A stretch of DNA of 37,616 nt from Candidatus Venteria ishoeyi (GCF_030378065.1 NZ_JAUCGJ010000045.1:1-37616), one strand, 5' to 3'. Counted from the stretch's first letter, positions 7,013 through 15,867 are shown. A program made the numbers and translations. The notes: a model not told the origin generated them from the letters alone.

Positions 7013-7920
7013 TATTTAGCCTCAAAATCACAATCAGCAAGCCTGTCAAAATAGCGCGCCCGATATAATAAACGCGGCTTATCCTTATCATCTTCAAACC
7101 CGGCGCGATCATGTAAGACATTATTACTCACCAGACCCATGCCCGGTTGCAGGGTGCCACGGAAAATATATGGGGAGTCACTATTGAGAATATCGGTTAA
7201 ATACGCCAGCGCCTCACGGGTAAACGGGTCTTCTGTCCAGATAATATTATGCTTACGCACGGTATAACGCATATGCAAATTACCGGTGGCGGGATTGATG
7301 GAAAAAACCGGGCCGGGTTCTTCTGGACGTGCAACTTCATCACCATTCATACGTGGCGGAATGGTCATCACATCATTTTTCATCAGGGCGCGAATATAAT
7401 CAGGGTTTTTATCACGCAGCAGAATATACGCAATTTCATGATCTAACAGTGCGTTTTCTCCACCGCTGGCGGCATTTTGTACACAATGTAATAGCAAGGC
7501 ATGAATCTGTTCATCTGCGGTATTGTAATAACCGTCTGTATGCCATTGAATGGGGCGATCAGTATAGGGAATATATTCTTGACGGGTACCATTTTCGACC
7601 ACCGTTAAGGAAGTCACGCCTTCATCATCGGCTAACCAGTTACTGTTAAGCTGGTGCAAACCAAATCTGCGACCGACGGCAAGGGGAATTTCCTTGTTGG
7701 GATCCGTGCCGGTTTTACCTGCATACAAGGCCATATTGGCCTTGCGGCAACGCTGTAAAATGGCTTGGTATTCCGCTTCCGTCAACTCGCGGGGATCATT
7801 AATCTCAACTAATAAATCTTCCAGCTTATCTGGGTAATTATTGAGTTTATGCGCCCGCCACTGTGTGTAGAGTGCATTATTATCTGGATCGAAAGGGCTG
7901 GAGGGAGAGGTGGCACACAT
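7012..7920 (-). CDS. TauD/TfdA-family Fe(II)/2-oxoglutarate dioxygenase
   Basis: The protein is 302 residues. The start at 7920 is chosen because AAAGG lies nine bases upstream; a longer in-frame opening to 7980 lacks a good site. The iron ligands are visible as His127 and Asp129 in IQWHTDGYYN and His270 in NNVLHDRAGF. Arg283 or Arg287 in PRLLYRARY would bind 2-oxoglutarate. The family hydroxylates taurine, carnitine precursors and many other small molecules using O2. The substrate cannot be deduced. The gene overlaps nrdD by one base, so an oxygen-requiring enzyme is co-expressed with an oxygen-sensitive reductase. It might act as an O2-scavenging or microaerobic step, but that is speculation. 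Confidence 0.88.
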   Translation of the reverse strand: MCATSPSSPFDPDNNALYTQWRAHKLNNYPDKLEDLLVEINDPRELTEAEYQAILQRCRKANMALYAGKTGTDPNKEIPLAVGRRFGLHQLNSNWLADDEGVTSLTVVENGTRQEYIPYTDRPIQWHTDGYYNTADEQIHALLLHCVQNAASGGENALLDHEIAYILLRDKNPDYIRALMKNDVMTIPPRMNGDEVARPEEPGPVFSINPATGNLHMRYTVRKHNIIWTEDPFTREALAYLTDILNSDSPYIFRGTLQPGMGLVSNNVLHDRAGFEDDKDKPRLLYRARYFDRLADCDFEAK

Positions 7921-8022
7921 AGTTGAAAACCTTTGTAAAAAAATCGAGCCATTATATATTTTTATATTAAATTCAACCAATGAAATCTTATCTAAAAATT
8001 CATACTCAAATTATTTAGTCAG

Positions 8023-8036
8023 TTGATATAGATCAT
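8023..8036. promoter_or_regulatory. FNR/Anr-type operator between divergent operons
   Basis: TTGAT-ATAG-ATCAT matches the FNR/Anr consensus TTGAT-N4-ATCAA at nine of ten defined positions. It lies in the 182-bp gap between the dioxygenase-nrdD-nrdG operon (start 7920) and yhcC (start 8103). A -10-like TAGCAT at 8059-8064 gives a start near 8071, placing the box centre at about -41.5, the classical activating position for FNR. A similar but less well-placed arrangement exists toward the minus-strand operon. All surrounding genes have anaerobic functions, which supports the call. Confidence 0.7.
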
Positions 8037-8102
8037 AGCCTTCATACAGACCATCGCGTAGCATCTGGCGCTTATTGAACAAACCAGAATTAACAGGATT
8101 TC

Positions 8103-9020
8103 ATGCAGTTATCAAACTATGTCCGCACCCTGGGGCAGGAACTTTTACAGCAATATGGGCAGCGTATACATAAATTAGCCATTAATGCTGGCTTTACCTG
8201 TCCAAACCGCGATGGCAGCAAAGGTCGTGGTGGTTGCACTTTTTGTAATAACGCCTCATTTAACCCCAACAGTCGCCGTCCACCAGACATAAGCAGCCAA
8301 CTTGCCGCAGGTCGGGCAGTACTTGCCAAGCGTACTGGGGCGCGGCGCTTTATTGCTTATTTCCAGGCCTATACCAATACCTATGCCGATGTGCAGGTAC
8401 TCTCTGAGCTTTATCAACAAGCCCTGCAAGAACCCGATGTGATTGGCCTGGCAATTGGTACTCGACCTGATTGCGTGCCGCCAGCAGTATTGGATTTATT
8501 GTGTGAGTATCAGCAGCAGGGGCATGAAGTCTGGCTGGAGCTGGGTTTGCAATCAAGTTTTGATCACACGCTAGACCGGGTGCAGCGTGGTCACGGCTTT
8601 GCCGAATATCGCCAGACGCTGCTGGCAGCCCGGCAACGTGGTTTGCCGGTTTGTACGCATTTGATCGTTGGTCTGCCGGGCGAGCAGGCAGCGCATTCTC
8701 TCACTTCCTTAAAACGGGTCGTTGAATTGGGTGTTGATGGCTTGAAATTACACCCGCTGCATATTGTTAAGCACACCATGTTAGCCAAGCAGTGGCGACA
8801 GGGAGAATATCAGCCACTGACGCTGGAAGCCTATATTGATATTGTTTGCCAATTAGTTGAACATACCCCGCCAGAGATTGTTTATCATCGTCTCACCGGC
8901 AGTGCTGGAGATGATACTTTATTGGCTCCAGCCTGGTGTGGTGGAAAATGGACCGTTTTAAACGGGATTGCACAGGCGTTGCAAGTACGTGGCAGCTATC
9001 AAGGCTCGGCACTGAATTAA
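8103..9020 (+). CDS. yhcC: TIGR01212-family radical SAM protein YhcC
   Basis: The protein is 305 residues, close to the usual family length. The N-terminal RIHKLAINAGFTCPNRDG leads into the family's unusual cluster motif, a Cys, a longer gap with GGCTFCNN, then the third Cys. Later blocks AIGTRPDCVP, VWLELGLQS, HLIVGLPGE and LKLHPLHIV are characteristic. The substrate is unproven. The gene is divergent from the class III RNR operon across an FNR-type box and upstream of ubiU on the same strand, suggesting anaerobic expression and perhaps a role linked to that metabolism. AGGA just before the ATG supports the start. Confidence 0.92.
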   Translation: MQLSNYVRTLGQELLQQYGQRIHKLAINAGFTCPNRDGSKGRGGCTFCNNASFNPNSRRPPDISSQLAAGRAVLAKRTGARRFIAYFQAYTNTYADVQVLSELYQQALQEPDVIGLAIGTRPDCVPPAVLDLLCEYQQQGHEVWLELGLQSSFDHTLDRVQRGHGFAEYRQTLLAARQRGLPVCTHLIVGLPGEQAAHSLTSLKRVVELGVDGLKLHPLHIVKHTMLAKQWRQGEYQPLTLEAYIDIVCQLVEHTPPEIVYHRLTGSAGDDTLLAPAWCGGKWTVLNGIAQALQVRGSYQGSALN

Positions 9021-9100
9021 TCGGCGTTCGACGTGGGCTTCATTTAGCGCTTATGGCGCTGAAAACTGCCTTCGTCTCAAGCTAACTTATTGATAGTACA
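9021..9100 (+). repeat. Dispersed imperfect palindrome, copy A
   Basis: The frame GCGTTCGACGTGGGCTT ... GCCTTCGTCTCAAGCTAA ... TTGATAGTACA aligns without gaps to copy B at 10181-10260. The centre differs but folds in both; here it is AGCGC/GCGCT around a short loop. The element sits in the gap between yhcC and ubiU. Confidence 0.6.
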
Positions 9101-9175
9101 TATCAGATTTAAGTAATTTAACCTGTAAATTCTTATGCTGAATTCAGGTTGAATCGTGAAGGAGAACACGCAATC

Positions 9176-10171
9176 ATGGAATTACTTTGTCCTGCTGGCA
9201 GTTTACCCGCCTTAAAAGCTGCCGTTGACGCAGGTGCCAACGCAGTTTATCTGGGGTTTCGTGATGATACCAACGCGCGGCATTTTGCGGGCCTGAATTT
9301 TAATCAGAAAAAAATGAATGAAGGCATTCTTTACGCCCAGCAACGCGGGGTTAAAGTCTTTCTGGCGCTGAATACCTTCCCCCAACCCAGCGGCTGGCTG
9401 CGTTGGCAGCAGGCAGTGGATCACGCTGCTGAACTTGGCGTGGATGCGCTGATTATCGCCGACCTTGGGGTATTGGACTACGCCACAAATAATTATCCCG
9501 ATCTGCCTCGCCATCTCTCGGTACAGGCTTCCGCCACCAATTATGAAACCATCCGTTTTTATCATCAGCAATTTGGTATTGAGCGCGTAGTACTGCCTCG
9601 CGTGTTATCGCTCCCCCAAGTGCAGCATGTGGCAACAAACAGCCCGGTAGGGATTGAAGTGTTTGGCTTTGGCAGTCTCTGTGTCATGCTTGAAGGTCGC
9701 TGTTTGCTATCTTCTTATGTCACCGGTGCATCCCCGAATACTTTTGGTGCGTGTTCTCCTGCACATGCCGTCACCTGGAAAGAAACGCCAAAAGGCATGG
9801 AAACCCGGCTGGGCGAAGTGCTGATTGACCGCCATCAGGCAGATGAAAATGCCGGTTACCCCACTTTGTGTAAAGGCCGTTTTGAAGTCAATAAACACAC
9901 GTTTTATGCCCTGGAAGAACCCACCAGTTTGAATACCCTGGCTTTATTACCAGAATTACTTGCTGCCGGAGTCAAGTCGATAAAAATCGAAGGCCGTCAA
10001 CGCAGTCCGGCTTATGTCGCCAAAGTAACCAAAATATGGCGTGAAGCAATTGATAGCTGTCTGCAAAACCCCGATACCTATCAGGTGCGGGAAAACTGGC
10101 AGCAGGGATTGGCAAAACTCTCGGAAGGCAGTCAAACCACGCTCGGTGCTTATCATCGCCCCTGGCAATAA
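9176..10171 (+). CDS. ubiU: O2-independent ubiquinone hydroxylation protein UbiU (U32 peptidase-like)
   Basis: The protein is 331 residues, the same length as E. coli UbiU (formerly YhbU). The start at 9176 (MELLCPAG) is set by family conservation, and GGAG lies upstream at a long spacing. A TTG at 9149 would add nine residues. The four cysteines that ligate the [4Fe-4S] cluster in E. coli UbiU (169, 176, 193, 232) are at exactly the same positions here: SLCVMLEGRC, GACSP and LCKG. UbiU forms a heterodimer with UbiV and hydroxylates ubiquinone precursors without O2, using prephenate as oxygen donor. ubiV follows about 290 bp downstream. Confidence 0.96.
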   Translation: MELLCPAGSLPALKAAVDAGANAVYLGFRDDTNARHFAGLNFNQKKMNEGILYAQQRGVKVFLALNTFPQPSGWLRWQQAVDHAAELGVDALIIADLGVLDYATNNYPDLPRHLSVQASATNYETIRFYHQQFGIERVVLPRVLSLPQVQHVATNSPVGIEVFGFGSLCVMLEGRCLLSSYVTGASPNTFGACSPAHAVTWKETPKGMETRLGEVLIDRHQADENAGYPTLCKGRFEVNKHTFYALEEPTSLNTLALLPELLAAGVKSIKIEGRQRSPAYVAKVTKIWREAIDSCLQNPDTYQVRENWQQGLAKLSEGSQTTLGAYHRPWQ

Positions 10172-10180
10172 GGCACTTAA

Positions 10181-10260
10181 GCCGAGTTCAACGTAAGCTT
10201 CTTTTTGCATTAATAGTACAAAAAACCGCTTCCGTTTCACGCTAAATTCTTAATAGTACG
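10181..10260 (+). repeat. Dispersed imperfect palindrome, copy B
   Basis: The arms AAGCTTCTTTTTG and CAAAAAACCGCTT pair with three mismatches. The flanks GAGTTCAACGT and CCGTTTCACGCTAA extend the symmetry. Together with copies A (9021), C (22867) and D (25052) it defines a small family of intergenic palindromes. Confidence 0.65.
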
Positions 10261-10280
10261 TGCTGAATTTCAGCATTTTT
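10261..10280 (+). terminator. Possible terminator after ubiU
   Basis: TGCTGAATTTCAGCA followed by five T residues resembles a small intrinsic terminator. The stem is short once a realistic loop is allowed, so activity is doubtful. It would separate ubiU from ubiV transcription. Confidence 0.35.
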
Positions 10281-10299
10281 GAATAAAAAACCTTAGACG

Positions 10300-10423
10300 C
10301 TATTGCTAAACCGTCATGAGCGAAGGCAGAGCAAGGCGCAGTTAGCGCGAAAAACCGGAGGGTACACGGAGTACATGAGGATTTTTCGCGCTAACTGCAA
10401 CGCTGCTATGTCGAGCGCAATAG
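10300..10423. repeat. MITE-like palindromic element upstream of ubiV
   Basis: Short outer repeats CTATTGC/GCAATAG (10300-10306, 10417-10423) bound an element of about 124 bp. Its core is a perfect 17-bp inverted repeat GCAGTTAGCGCGAAAAA at 10338-10354 and 10382-10398. The loop carries GTACACGGAGTAC. It reads through in frame with ubiV, giving a misleading 54-residue extension, but contains no transposase. It could form a strong stem in the ubiV leader. Confidence 0.7.
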
Positions 10424-10464
10424 GTTTACCAACAGCTTCTTATATCGGATTCAGGTCATTTACC

Positions 10465-11340
10465 ATGTCATCTGCGCAACTCGCCTTAGGCCCCGTACTC
10501 TATTATTGGCCGCAACAAACCCTGCTGGATTTTTATGAGCAGATAATTACCACGCCTGTCGATATTATTTATCTGGGTGAAACTGTATGCAGTAAGCGCA
10601 AAGCCCTGCGTACCGGCGAATGGCTGGAACTGGCCCGGCATTTAAAAGCCAGCGGCAAGGAAGTTGTACTCTCCACATTGGCCTTGATGGAAGCGGAGTC
10701 TGAACTGAAAACCCTGCGCCGCTTATGTGATAACGGTGATTTAACAGTTGAGGCTAATGACATGGCGGCAGTACAGTTGCTTGCCGGTCGCCCATTTGTC
10801 GCCGGTGCGAGTTTGAATATTTACAATCCTCACAGTCTGCGCAAACTGGCTGATTTGGGTATGCAGCGCTGGGTTTTGCCACTGGAGCTTGGGCGTGAGA
10901 CATTTACTGCACTTTGTGCCGATGCGCCTGCGGGTGTAAGCAGCGAGGTTTTTGCTTACGGACGCCTGCCGCTGGCCTATGCCGCGCGTTGTTTTACGGC
11001 GCGGGCGCACAATCTACCTAAAGATGATTGTCAGTTCCGTTGCCTGGACGACCCCGATGGTCTGCTGCTCAAAACCCAGGAAGCATCACCATTTTTAGTG
11101 CTCAACGGTATCCAAACCCAATCCGCGCAAAGTGTTAATTTATTACCCATGCTGGATGAGTGTCTGCAAGCGGGTGCGGATGTATTGCGCATCAGTCCAC
11201 AATCACAGCATACATCGGCGATTATTAACGCCTTCCATGCGGCCTTAAACCAACAGCCCGCCAAACTGCCAAATGCCCCTTTAGGCACTTGTGATGGTTA
11301 TTGGCGGGGAGAAGCAGGACTGGATTCTGCTTCAGCGTAG
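10465..11340 (+). CDS. ubiV: O2-independent ubiquinone hydroxylation protein UbiV
   Basis: The protein is 291 residues from the ATG at 10465 (MSSAQLALGPVLYYWPQ), matching E. coli UbiV in length. Upstream in-frame sequence comes from the palindromic element and is not part of the protein. Cluster-binding cysteines fit: Cys42 in GETVCSKR, then Cys176, Cys189 and Cys193 with the family spacing of 13 and 4 (RCFTARAHN...DDCQFRC). UbiV is the [4Fe-4S] partner of UbiU in anaerobic ubiquinone synthesis. Its stop overlaps the end of the convergent ubiT gene by nine bases. AGGT lies before the start. Confidence 0.95.
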   Translation: MSSAQLALGPVLYYWPQQTLLDFYEQIITTPVDIIYLGETVCSKRKALRTGEWLELARHLKASGKEVVLSTLALMEAESELKTLRRLCDNGDLTVEANDMAAVQLLAGRPFVAGASLNIYNPHSLRKLADLGMQRWVLPLELGRETFTALCADAPAGVSSEVFAYGRLPLAYAARCFTARAHNLPKDDCQFRCLDDPDGLLLKTQEASPFLVLNGIQTQSAQSVNLLPMLDECLQAGADVLRISPQSQHTSAIINAFHAALNQQPAKLPNAPLGTCDGYWRGEAGLDSASA

Positions 11341-11823
11341 AAACGCAGGCAATGGCAAACGGCTCAACGTAGCGTACTTGGGAGCAGCTTTTTCCAGCAA
11401 CGGCAACAGCCGAGCCAACTCGCCATCAAACTCCAGTGCATCCAGGAAATTTTTGACATATAAACCCAGCTCGGTATCCCCTTCAAGGCGCAGGCTGCGA
11501 TTAAAAAACAGGGTATCAGGGTCTTCATGACGTCCTGCCAGCAGTAAAAAAGCGTACAAGGAACCTTGAATAGAAACGTCAGCGGCTTGCTGCGTTGCCA
11601 CCAGGCGATTTTGCTCCAGGGTCAGAGAAAATTGAATACCGGTATCGCTGACCTGAATATTAAGCACCTTATCTTCCAGAAAATCCAGTTCACCTTCCTG
11701 TAATGGTTGCGCTAAAAAACGATTAATGAGCAGGGCAAAAGTTTTACCCGGTAGAAATGCTGGTACGCGCTTTAGCAGATTAGCCAAGGGACGGGGGAAG
11801 CGGGGTGTCTGAGTTGAAGACAT
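11332..11823 (-). CDS. ubiT: SCP2-domain lipid-binding protein UbiT
   Basis: The protein is 163 residues. The sequence PRPLANLLKRVPAFLPGKTFALLINRFL, the SCP2 core with FLEDKVLNIQVSDTG, and DVSIQGSLYAFLLLAGRHEDPDTLFFNRSLRLEGDTELG match UbiT (YhbT in E. coli, 174 residues). UbiT is a lipid-binding accessory factor for the anaerobic ubiquinone pathway and also carries quinone intermediates. In E. coli ubiT is divergent from ubiUV; here it is convergent and its end overlaps ubiV by nine bases, so its promoter lies separately at about 11824-11900. AAGAGG before the ATG supports the start. No clear FNR box was found upstream. Confidence 0.93.
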   Translation of the reverse strand: MSSTQTPRFPRPLANLLKRVPAFLPGKTFALLINRFLAQPLQEGELDFLEDKVLNIQVSDTGIQFSLTLEQNRLVATQQAADVSIQGSLYAFLLLAGRHEDPDTLFFNRSLRLEGDTELGLYVKNFLDALEFDGELARLLPLLEKAAPKYATLSRLPLPAFLR

Positions 11824-11944
11824 TTTAAACCTCTTAACTTAGGTTATGTAAAAATTTAAATTTTATAAATTCAATGATAATCACTAAACAACCATCCGCT
11901 AAAAGATGGGTGGGTTAGAGCATTTGGTGGCTGAAAGCCGGGAT

Positions 11945-11996
11945 ACAGGGCGGACAAGCCCTGTTATTTCTCCTGCCTAAACGCTAGTTTAGGCAG
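11945..11996. terminator. Two hairpins at the end of the pil cluster
   Basis: CTGCCTAAAC-GCTA-GTTTAGGCAG (11973-11996) is a perfect 10-bp stem holding the stop codon of the FimL/ChpA-like gene. ACAGGGC/GCCCTGT (11945-11964) follows in the minus direction and has a T-rich tail on the plus strand. They probably end the pilG-H-I-J transcript. Confidence 0.55.
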
Positions 11997-13656
11997 CTTG
12001 TAGCTGCTTAAGACAACGCTGGGTAATATCCAGTATCTGGTTGCCATCCATCGGGTTGCCTGCCAGGGTGTCCAGGTAAAAGTCCAGACTGATGAGACTG
12101 TCTGCCAGGGCTTTTTGCCTGATTTCATCAGGTACGCTATTCTTTTCTATAATGGACTTCTGGACATATTCTGCGCATAAATGTACAAGCTTCACTGCCC
12201 GTTCACGGTGAGCTACGTGCAATAAACCACTGATTTTTGTAAAGCGTGCCGGAATGTCTTTGAGTTCCTCATCCACTTCCTTTTTCTCCAGAAAGCGCAA
12301 AATAGGAGGAATCATTTCAACCAGTTCCAGTTTCGCTTCTTCAACCACTACTTTCATGACATCTTTCAACTGGGTTTCTAACAGCCCGGTTTCCTGTTGA
12401 ATCTGTTGGCGCGCATGACTACCGCGATTTGCCAGCGTATCCAGTGCTGCATCAATCATTAGCAAGGCATCTGCAATTTTAAGCATTTCCTGCATTTTAT
12501 AATCCCGCTGACCCTTGGCAATTGCCGCAATCAGTTGGGTTTGTTGCAACATGGACTTTGCCTGTCCACCCATGTCTAGCAAATGCAGGGTATAGGCAAT
12601 ATTTTTCATGATCTCAATCAGTGGCTCTAACTCGGTGACATCGGGCGTATCTGCACGCATAAAGATGTCCAGGGTTTCTTCCACGCGAGTAAAATCATCC
12701 TTGACAATATTCACCACAATTTTCATCAATTCAATATCAGGGCCGGAAAAGACTTGTAAAGTGGACTGCAATAAGGATTTGGAAGGCAGGCTGTAAGCCA
12801 GATTAAAATGTTTTTTAACTGTGCTCAGGCGTGGCCCCTGAGACTTGGCATTGGCTGCATAATACAGCATATTTTGTAACAATGCCGCAGGTGGCTGGAT
12901 ACGCAGACCGGCATTGCCATGTGCCACCAGTTGTTTGAGCAAGCCATCAATTTGTTTCAAAATATTTGCAAGCGCGGCATTAATCGGCAGACCTTTCTGG
13001 GCCATCGCTTCCAATAAGGCTTCCGCTATCCACCAGGCTTTGGCGATTGGTGCTGTGCCGCAGACTTGCTGAACATGCGTTAACGTGGTCAGCATTAATT
13101 TAATGCCAGCCAGTTTATTTTTGGTTTTTAGAACCGTCATCAGGCCTTTCTGATAATTCGCCCGGTTCTTATGCACAAATACCTTAAATTTTTGATCGGG
13201 TAATTTGGGTGCGGGTTTCCCTGGGGGTAATTCGAGGTGAATATCAGGTTTAAATAAGGCGTTGGAAGCCAGTGGCTTTTGCTTAAGCAAGGCGCGCAGC
13301 TTATTAATCAAAGGCAATAAGGCCAGAGGAATATCAGGATAACCCAATGCCAGATGCGCAAGATAATTCGGTAATTGAATCAGGCTGCGCATCAAAATAT
13401 CATAAGCTGTGCCGTGATTTTTCAGCTTACCTTGTAATAAAGCCTGGGTGACGATTTCCATTTCATGCACTAAAATCGTGGCTGTTTCGATTTCCAGCAT
13501 CGTTAAAGTGCCACGAATTTCATGCAACCAGCCTGCCGCCTCTTGTAAGGAGCCAGTATCTTCCGGGTTTTCTACAAATTGCTCAAGTGATTGCCGGGTA
13601 AGTTTCAGCGTATCATCAATTGCAGGCTTTACCCAGGTAAGGGTTGCATAGGCCAT
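11989..13656 (-). CDS. FimL / ChpA N-terminal-like scaffold protein
   Basis: The protein is about 555 residues (a TTG at 13662 is closer to the AAGGA site and would add two). The N-terminal VKPAIDDTLKLTRQSLEQFVENPED and LHEIRGTLTMLEIE match the first Hpt-like domain of ChpA, with a His kept at about position 45. The rest is helical and fits the ChpA N-terminal/FimL region. The protein ends there: there are no further Hpt domains, no histidine kinase, no CheW domain and no receiver, although ChpA is usually well over 1,500 residues. It follows pilJ by eight bases. It is either a FimL-like scaffold, which in Pseudomonas links Pil-Chp to the polar hub and to adenylate cyclase, or a ChpA shortened by a stop. 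The intact hairpin after the stop favours a natural end. Confidence 0.75.
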   Translation of the reverse strand: MAYATLTWVKPAIDDTLKLTRQSLEQFVENPEDTGSLQEAAGWLHEIRGTLTMLEIETATILVHEMEIVTQALLQGKLKNHGTAYDILMRSLIQLPNYLAHLALGYPDIPLALLPLINKLRALLKQKPLASNALFKPDIHLELPPGKPAPKLPDQKFKVFVHKNRANYQKGLMTVLKTKNKLAGIKLMLTTLTHVQQVCGTAPIAKAWWIAEALLEAMAQKGLPINAALANILKQIDGLLKQLVAHGNAGLRIQPPAALLQNMLYYAANAKSQGPRLSTVKKHFNLAYSLPSKSLLQSTLQVFSGPDIELMKIVVNIVKDDFTRVEETLDIFMRADTPDVTELEPLIEIMKNIAYTLHLLDMGGQAKSMLQQTQLIAAIAKGQRDYKMQEMLKIADALLMIDAALDTLANRGSHARQQIQQETGLLETQLKDVMKVVVEEAKLELVEMIPPILRFLEKKEVDEELKDIPARFTKISGLLHVAHRERAVKLVHLCAEYVQKSIIEKNSVPDEIRQKALADSLISLDFYLDTLAGNPMDGNQILDITQRCLKQLQAA

Positions 13657-13670
13657 TTGCAAACTGTCCT

Positions 13671-15764
13671 TTATAAATCAACAACAAAGCCATCATCTTC
13701 TTCAGGCATAAGCTCATCTGCTGCGCCACCTGATGAAGGTAAGGTAAAGCCGGAAACCGAAGTTTTCAGATCGTTTGCCAGACTAGACAGGCGCTCAATA
13801 GAAAGCGCGGTTTCATTCGTGCCTTGAGAAGTCTGCGTGGTAATTTCCTGAATAATGGTCATGGTGCCTGCGATATTGGAAGCCACTGCGGACTGGGTAC
13901 GCGAGGTTTGCGCAATATTTTCAATTTGTCCGGCTAACTGTACGGAAACACTTTCAATCTCAATCAGGGATTCACCAGCAACCTCTGCTAATTTCGCGCC
14001 ATCCACCACATTAGAGGTACTTTGCTCCATAGAGCTGACCGCTTCATTGGTATCGCCCTGAATGGTTTTAACCAAGGCATCAATTTGTTTGGTCGCGTTA
14101 CCGGAACGTTCTGCCAGACGCTGAATCTCATCTGCAACCACTGCAAAACCACGTCCGGCATCACCTGCCATTGCCGCCTGAATTGCTGCATTTAAGGCCA
14201 GAATATTGGTCTGGTCGGCAATATCGTCAATCAGGCCAACAATTTCACCAATCTCCTGGGAGCTTTCACCCAGGCGTTTAATACGTTTGGAAGTTTCCTG
14301 AATCTGCTCACGGATATTATCCATGCCGGATATGGTATCTTGTACGGATTTTGCGCCTTTACCGGCAATTTCTACTGATTTTTTCGCCACATCCGCAGAA
14401 TCAATCGCGTTGGCAGAGACTTTTTTCACCGAATTGGTCATGCCAATAATGGCCTGACCCGCTTTGGCAATCTGTTGCGCCTGACGCTCACTGGCTTCGG
14501 TTAACTGTTCACCAATTTTACGTGTACCTTGCGCGGCATCGGATACCTGTTCTGCGGTCTGGTTAATACTGACAACCAAATCTCTTAATGATTCGATAGA
14601 GAAGTTCAAAGCATCGGCAATTGCCCCGGTGAAATCCTCACTGACTGTCGCGGTCACTGTCAGATCACCATCAGCTAAATCTGAGATTTCACTAAGCAAG
14701 CGTAAAATGGCTTCCTGGTTGCGTTTATTGGTTTCTTCACTTTCTTCCAAAGTTTTGCGGGCTTCAACAGCGCGATTGCGCGCAGATTGCACCATCACCC
14801 AAGTCAGCAGCGCCATGGTGAAGAAAACCACACCCGCCATGATGTTACCCAGGGAAACCGAGAAAAAGCGTTCTTCAATGGTGCCGATATAAGCATTTTG
14901 TAAATCTTCAATACTGAACAGTAATTCATCAGTATTGACCAGAACGTCACCGGCGGCATCAATGGCGGAAAATAGGAAATCTGCACCATCACTATCAAGA
15001 AACTCATCAACAATCTGGAAACGTTCCTGGAATAACTGAATCAAATCTTCAATGCTGGTCTGTGCTTCAGGACTGCTGATTGCTGGTAGACCATTTTCTT
15101 CATTACCATTTAACAGCGTATTTAAGATGTCAACAAAGCCCGACATGTCTTCGCCTAGTTGAACCTCTGCATCAATATTGCCCTGATAAGCACTGCGGAT
15201 ATTATTGCCAATACGTTCCAATAACATCAGTTCACGGGTTGCCATAAACATTTGTGTTTGTCCGGCACCGGTATTGACCAGCGTTTCTATCATTTGCTCT
15301 GCGCTGGCAGTAATCTCCTGAGTCAGCCCGGTCATTTCTTCGAACTGACCATAAGCGGCTAATACAACGGTTTCGGCCTTAAACAATTCTTCAATGGAAG
15401 TATCAATAGAGGCCCAATTGGTTTCCAGGGCTTCCAGCGTGGGTAAGATCATTTCCGGCGTTGGCAACAGGTCTTCTTCAGGATTGCCTTCACGCAGCAT
15501 GGTTAGATTATATTGAAAATCTTCCTGTTTTTTTCTGAGTACAGCAAAGGCCTCTTTATTACCATCTGCTGCCATTTGTGCATCTTGGGTCATTTGTTGG
15601 GCAAGCAAACGCATACTGGTAATGCGTGCCTGGTACTTTTGATCCGCGCTACGGCTGTCTGCGACAATATAAAAAGTAATAGCCATGAGAATAAAAGCGA
15701 CTAATAACAGACCAATAAGGCTGAATAATACGCGATTACTATCTGGGTTAATGAACTTATTCAT
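13671..15764 (-). CDS. pilJ: Type IV pilus methyl-accepting chemoreceptor PilJ
   Basis: The protein is 697 residues (PilJ of Pseudomonas aeruginosa is about 680). TM1 is at about 11-33. A periplasmic helical sensor domain with repeated PilJ-type bundles spans about 40-295. TM2 is at about 302-324 ([18 protein letters not shown]). A HAMP-like linker follows, then the long MCP coiled coil. The hairpin tip is clear: [20 protein letters not shown] and [18 protein letters not shown]. PilJ senses surface contact through type IV pili and signals through PilI and the ChpA kinase to PilG and PilH. The gene is 103 bases after pilI and eight before the FimL/ChpA-like gene. Confidence 0.95.
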   Translation of the reverse strand: MNKFINPDSNRVLFSLIGLLLVAFILMAITFYIVADSRSADQKYQARITSMRLLAQQMTQDAQMAADGNKEAFAVLRKKQEDFQYNLTMLREGNPEEDLLPTPEMILPTLEALETNWASIDTSIEELFKAETVVLAAYGQFEEMTGLTQEITASAEQMIETLVNTGAGQTQMFMATRELMLLERIGNNIRSAYQGNIDAEVQLGEDMSGFVDILNTLLNGNEENGLPAISSPEAQTSIEDLIQLFQERFQIVDEFLDSDGADFLFSAIDAAGDVLVNTDELLFSIEDLQNAYIGTIEERFFSVSLGNIMAGVVFFTMALLTWVMVQSARNRAVEARKTLEESEETNKRNQEAILRLLSEISDLADGDLTVTATVSEDFTGAIADALNFSIESLRDLVVSINQTAEQVSDAAQGTRKIGEQLTEASERQAQQIAKAGQAIIGMTNSVKKVSANAIDSADVAKKSVEIAGKGAKSVQDTISGMDNIREQIQETSKRIKRLGESSQEIGEIVGLIDDIADQTNILALNAAIQAAMAGDAGRGFAVVADEIQRLAERSGNATKQIDALVKTIQGDTNEAVSSMEQSTSNVVDGAKLAEVAGESLIEIESVSVQLAGQIENIAQTSRTQSAVASNIAGTMTIIQEITTQTSQGTNETALSIERLSSLANDLKTSVSGFTLPSSGGAADELMPEEDDGFVVDL

Positions 15765-15867
15765 GGGCGGAAATCCCCTTTAAGATGCACTTGCGCATTC
15801 AATTGTTGATTTATCGTTTTTTTATGCTTCATGGTTATGATGTTTTTCAGTTGTTGAAACATGGCTG

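Noticed and set aside
9091-9107. FNR-like TTGATAGTACATATCAG before ubiU
   Set aside because: Half-site spacing is seven, not four, and the sequence is part of the dispersed repeat shared with copy B.
10303-10464. N-terminal extension of UbiV by 54 residues
   Set aside because: The extension is translated from a palindromic element; conserved UbiV sequence and length begin at 10465.
11868-11886. Fur- or FNR-like motif upstream of ubiT (TGATTATCA region)
   Set aside because: Only a partial match to either consensus (about 7/10 for FNR); not enough to annotate.
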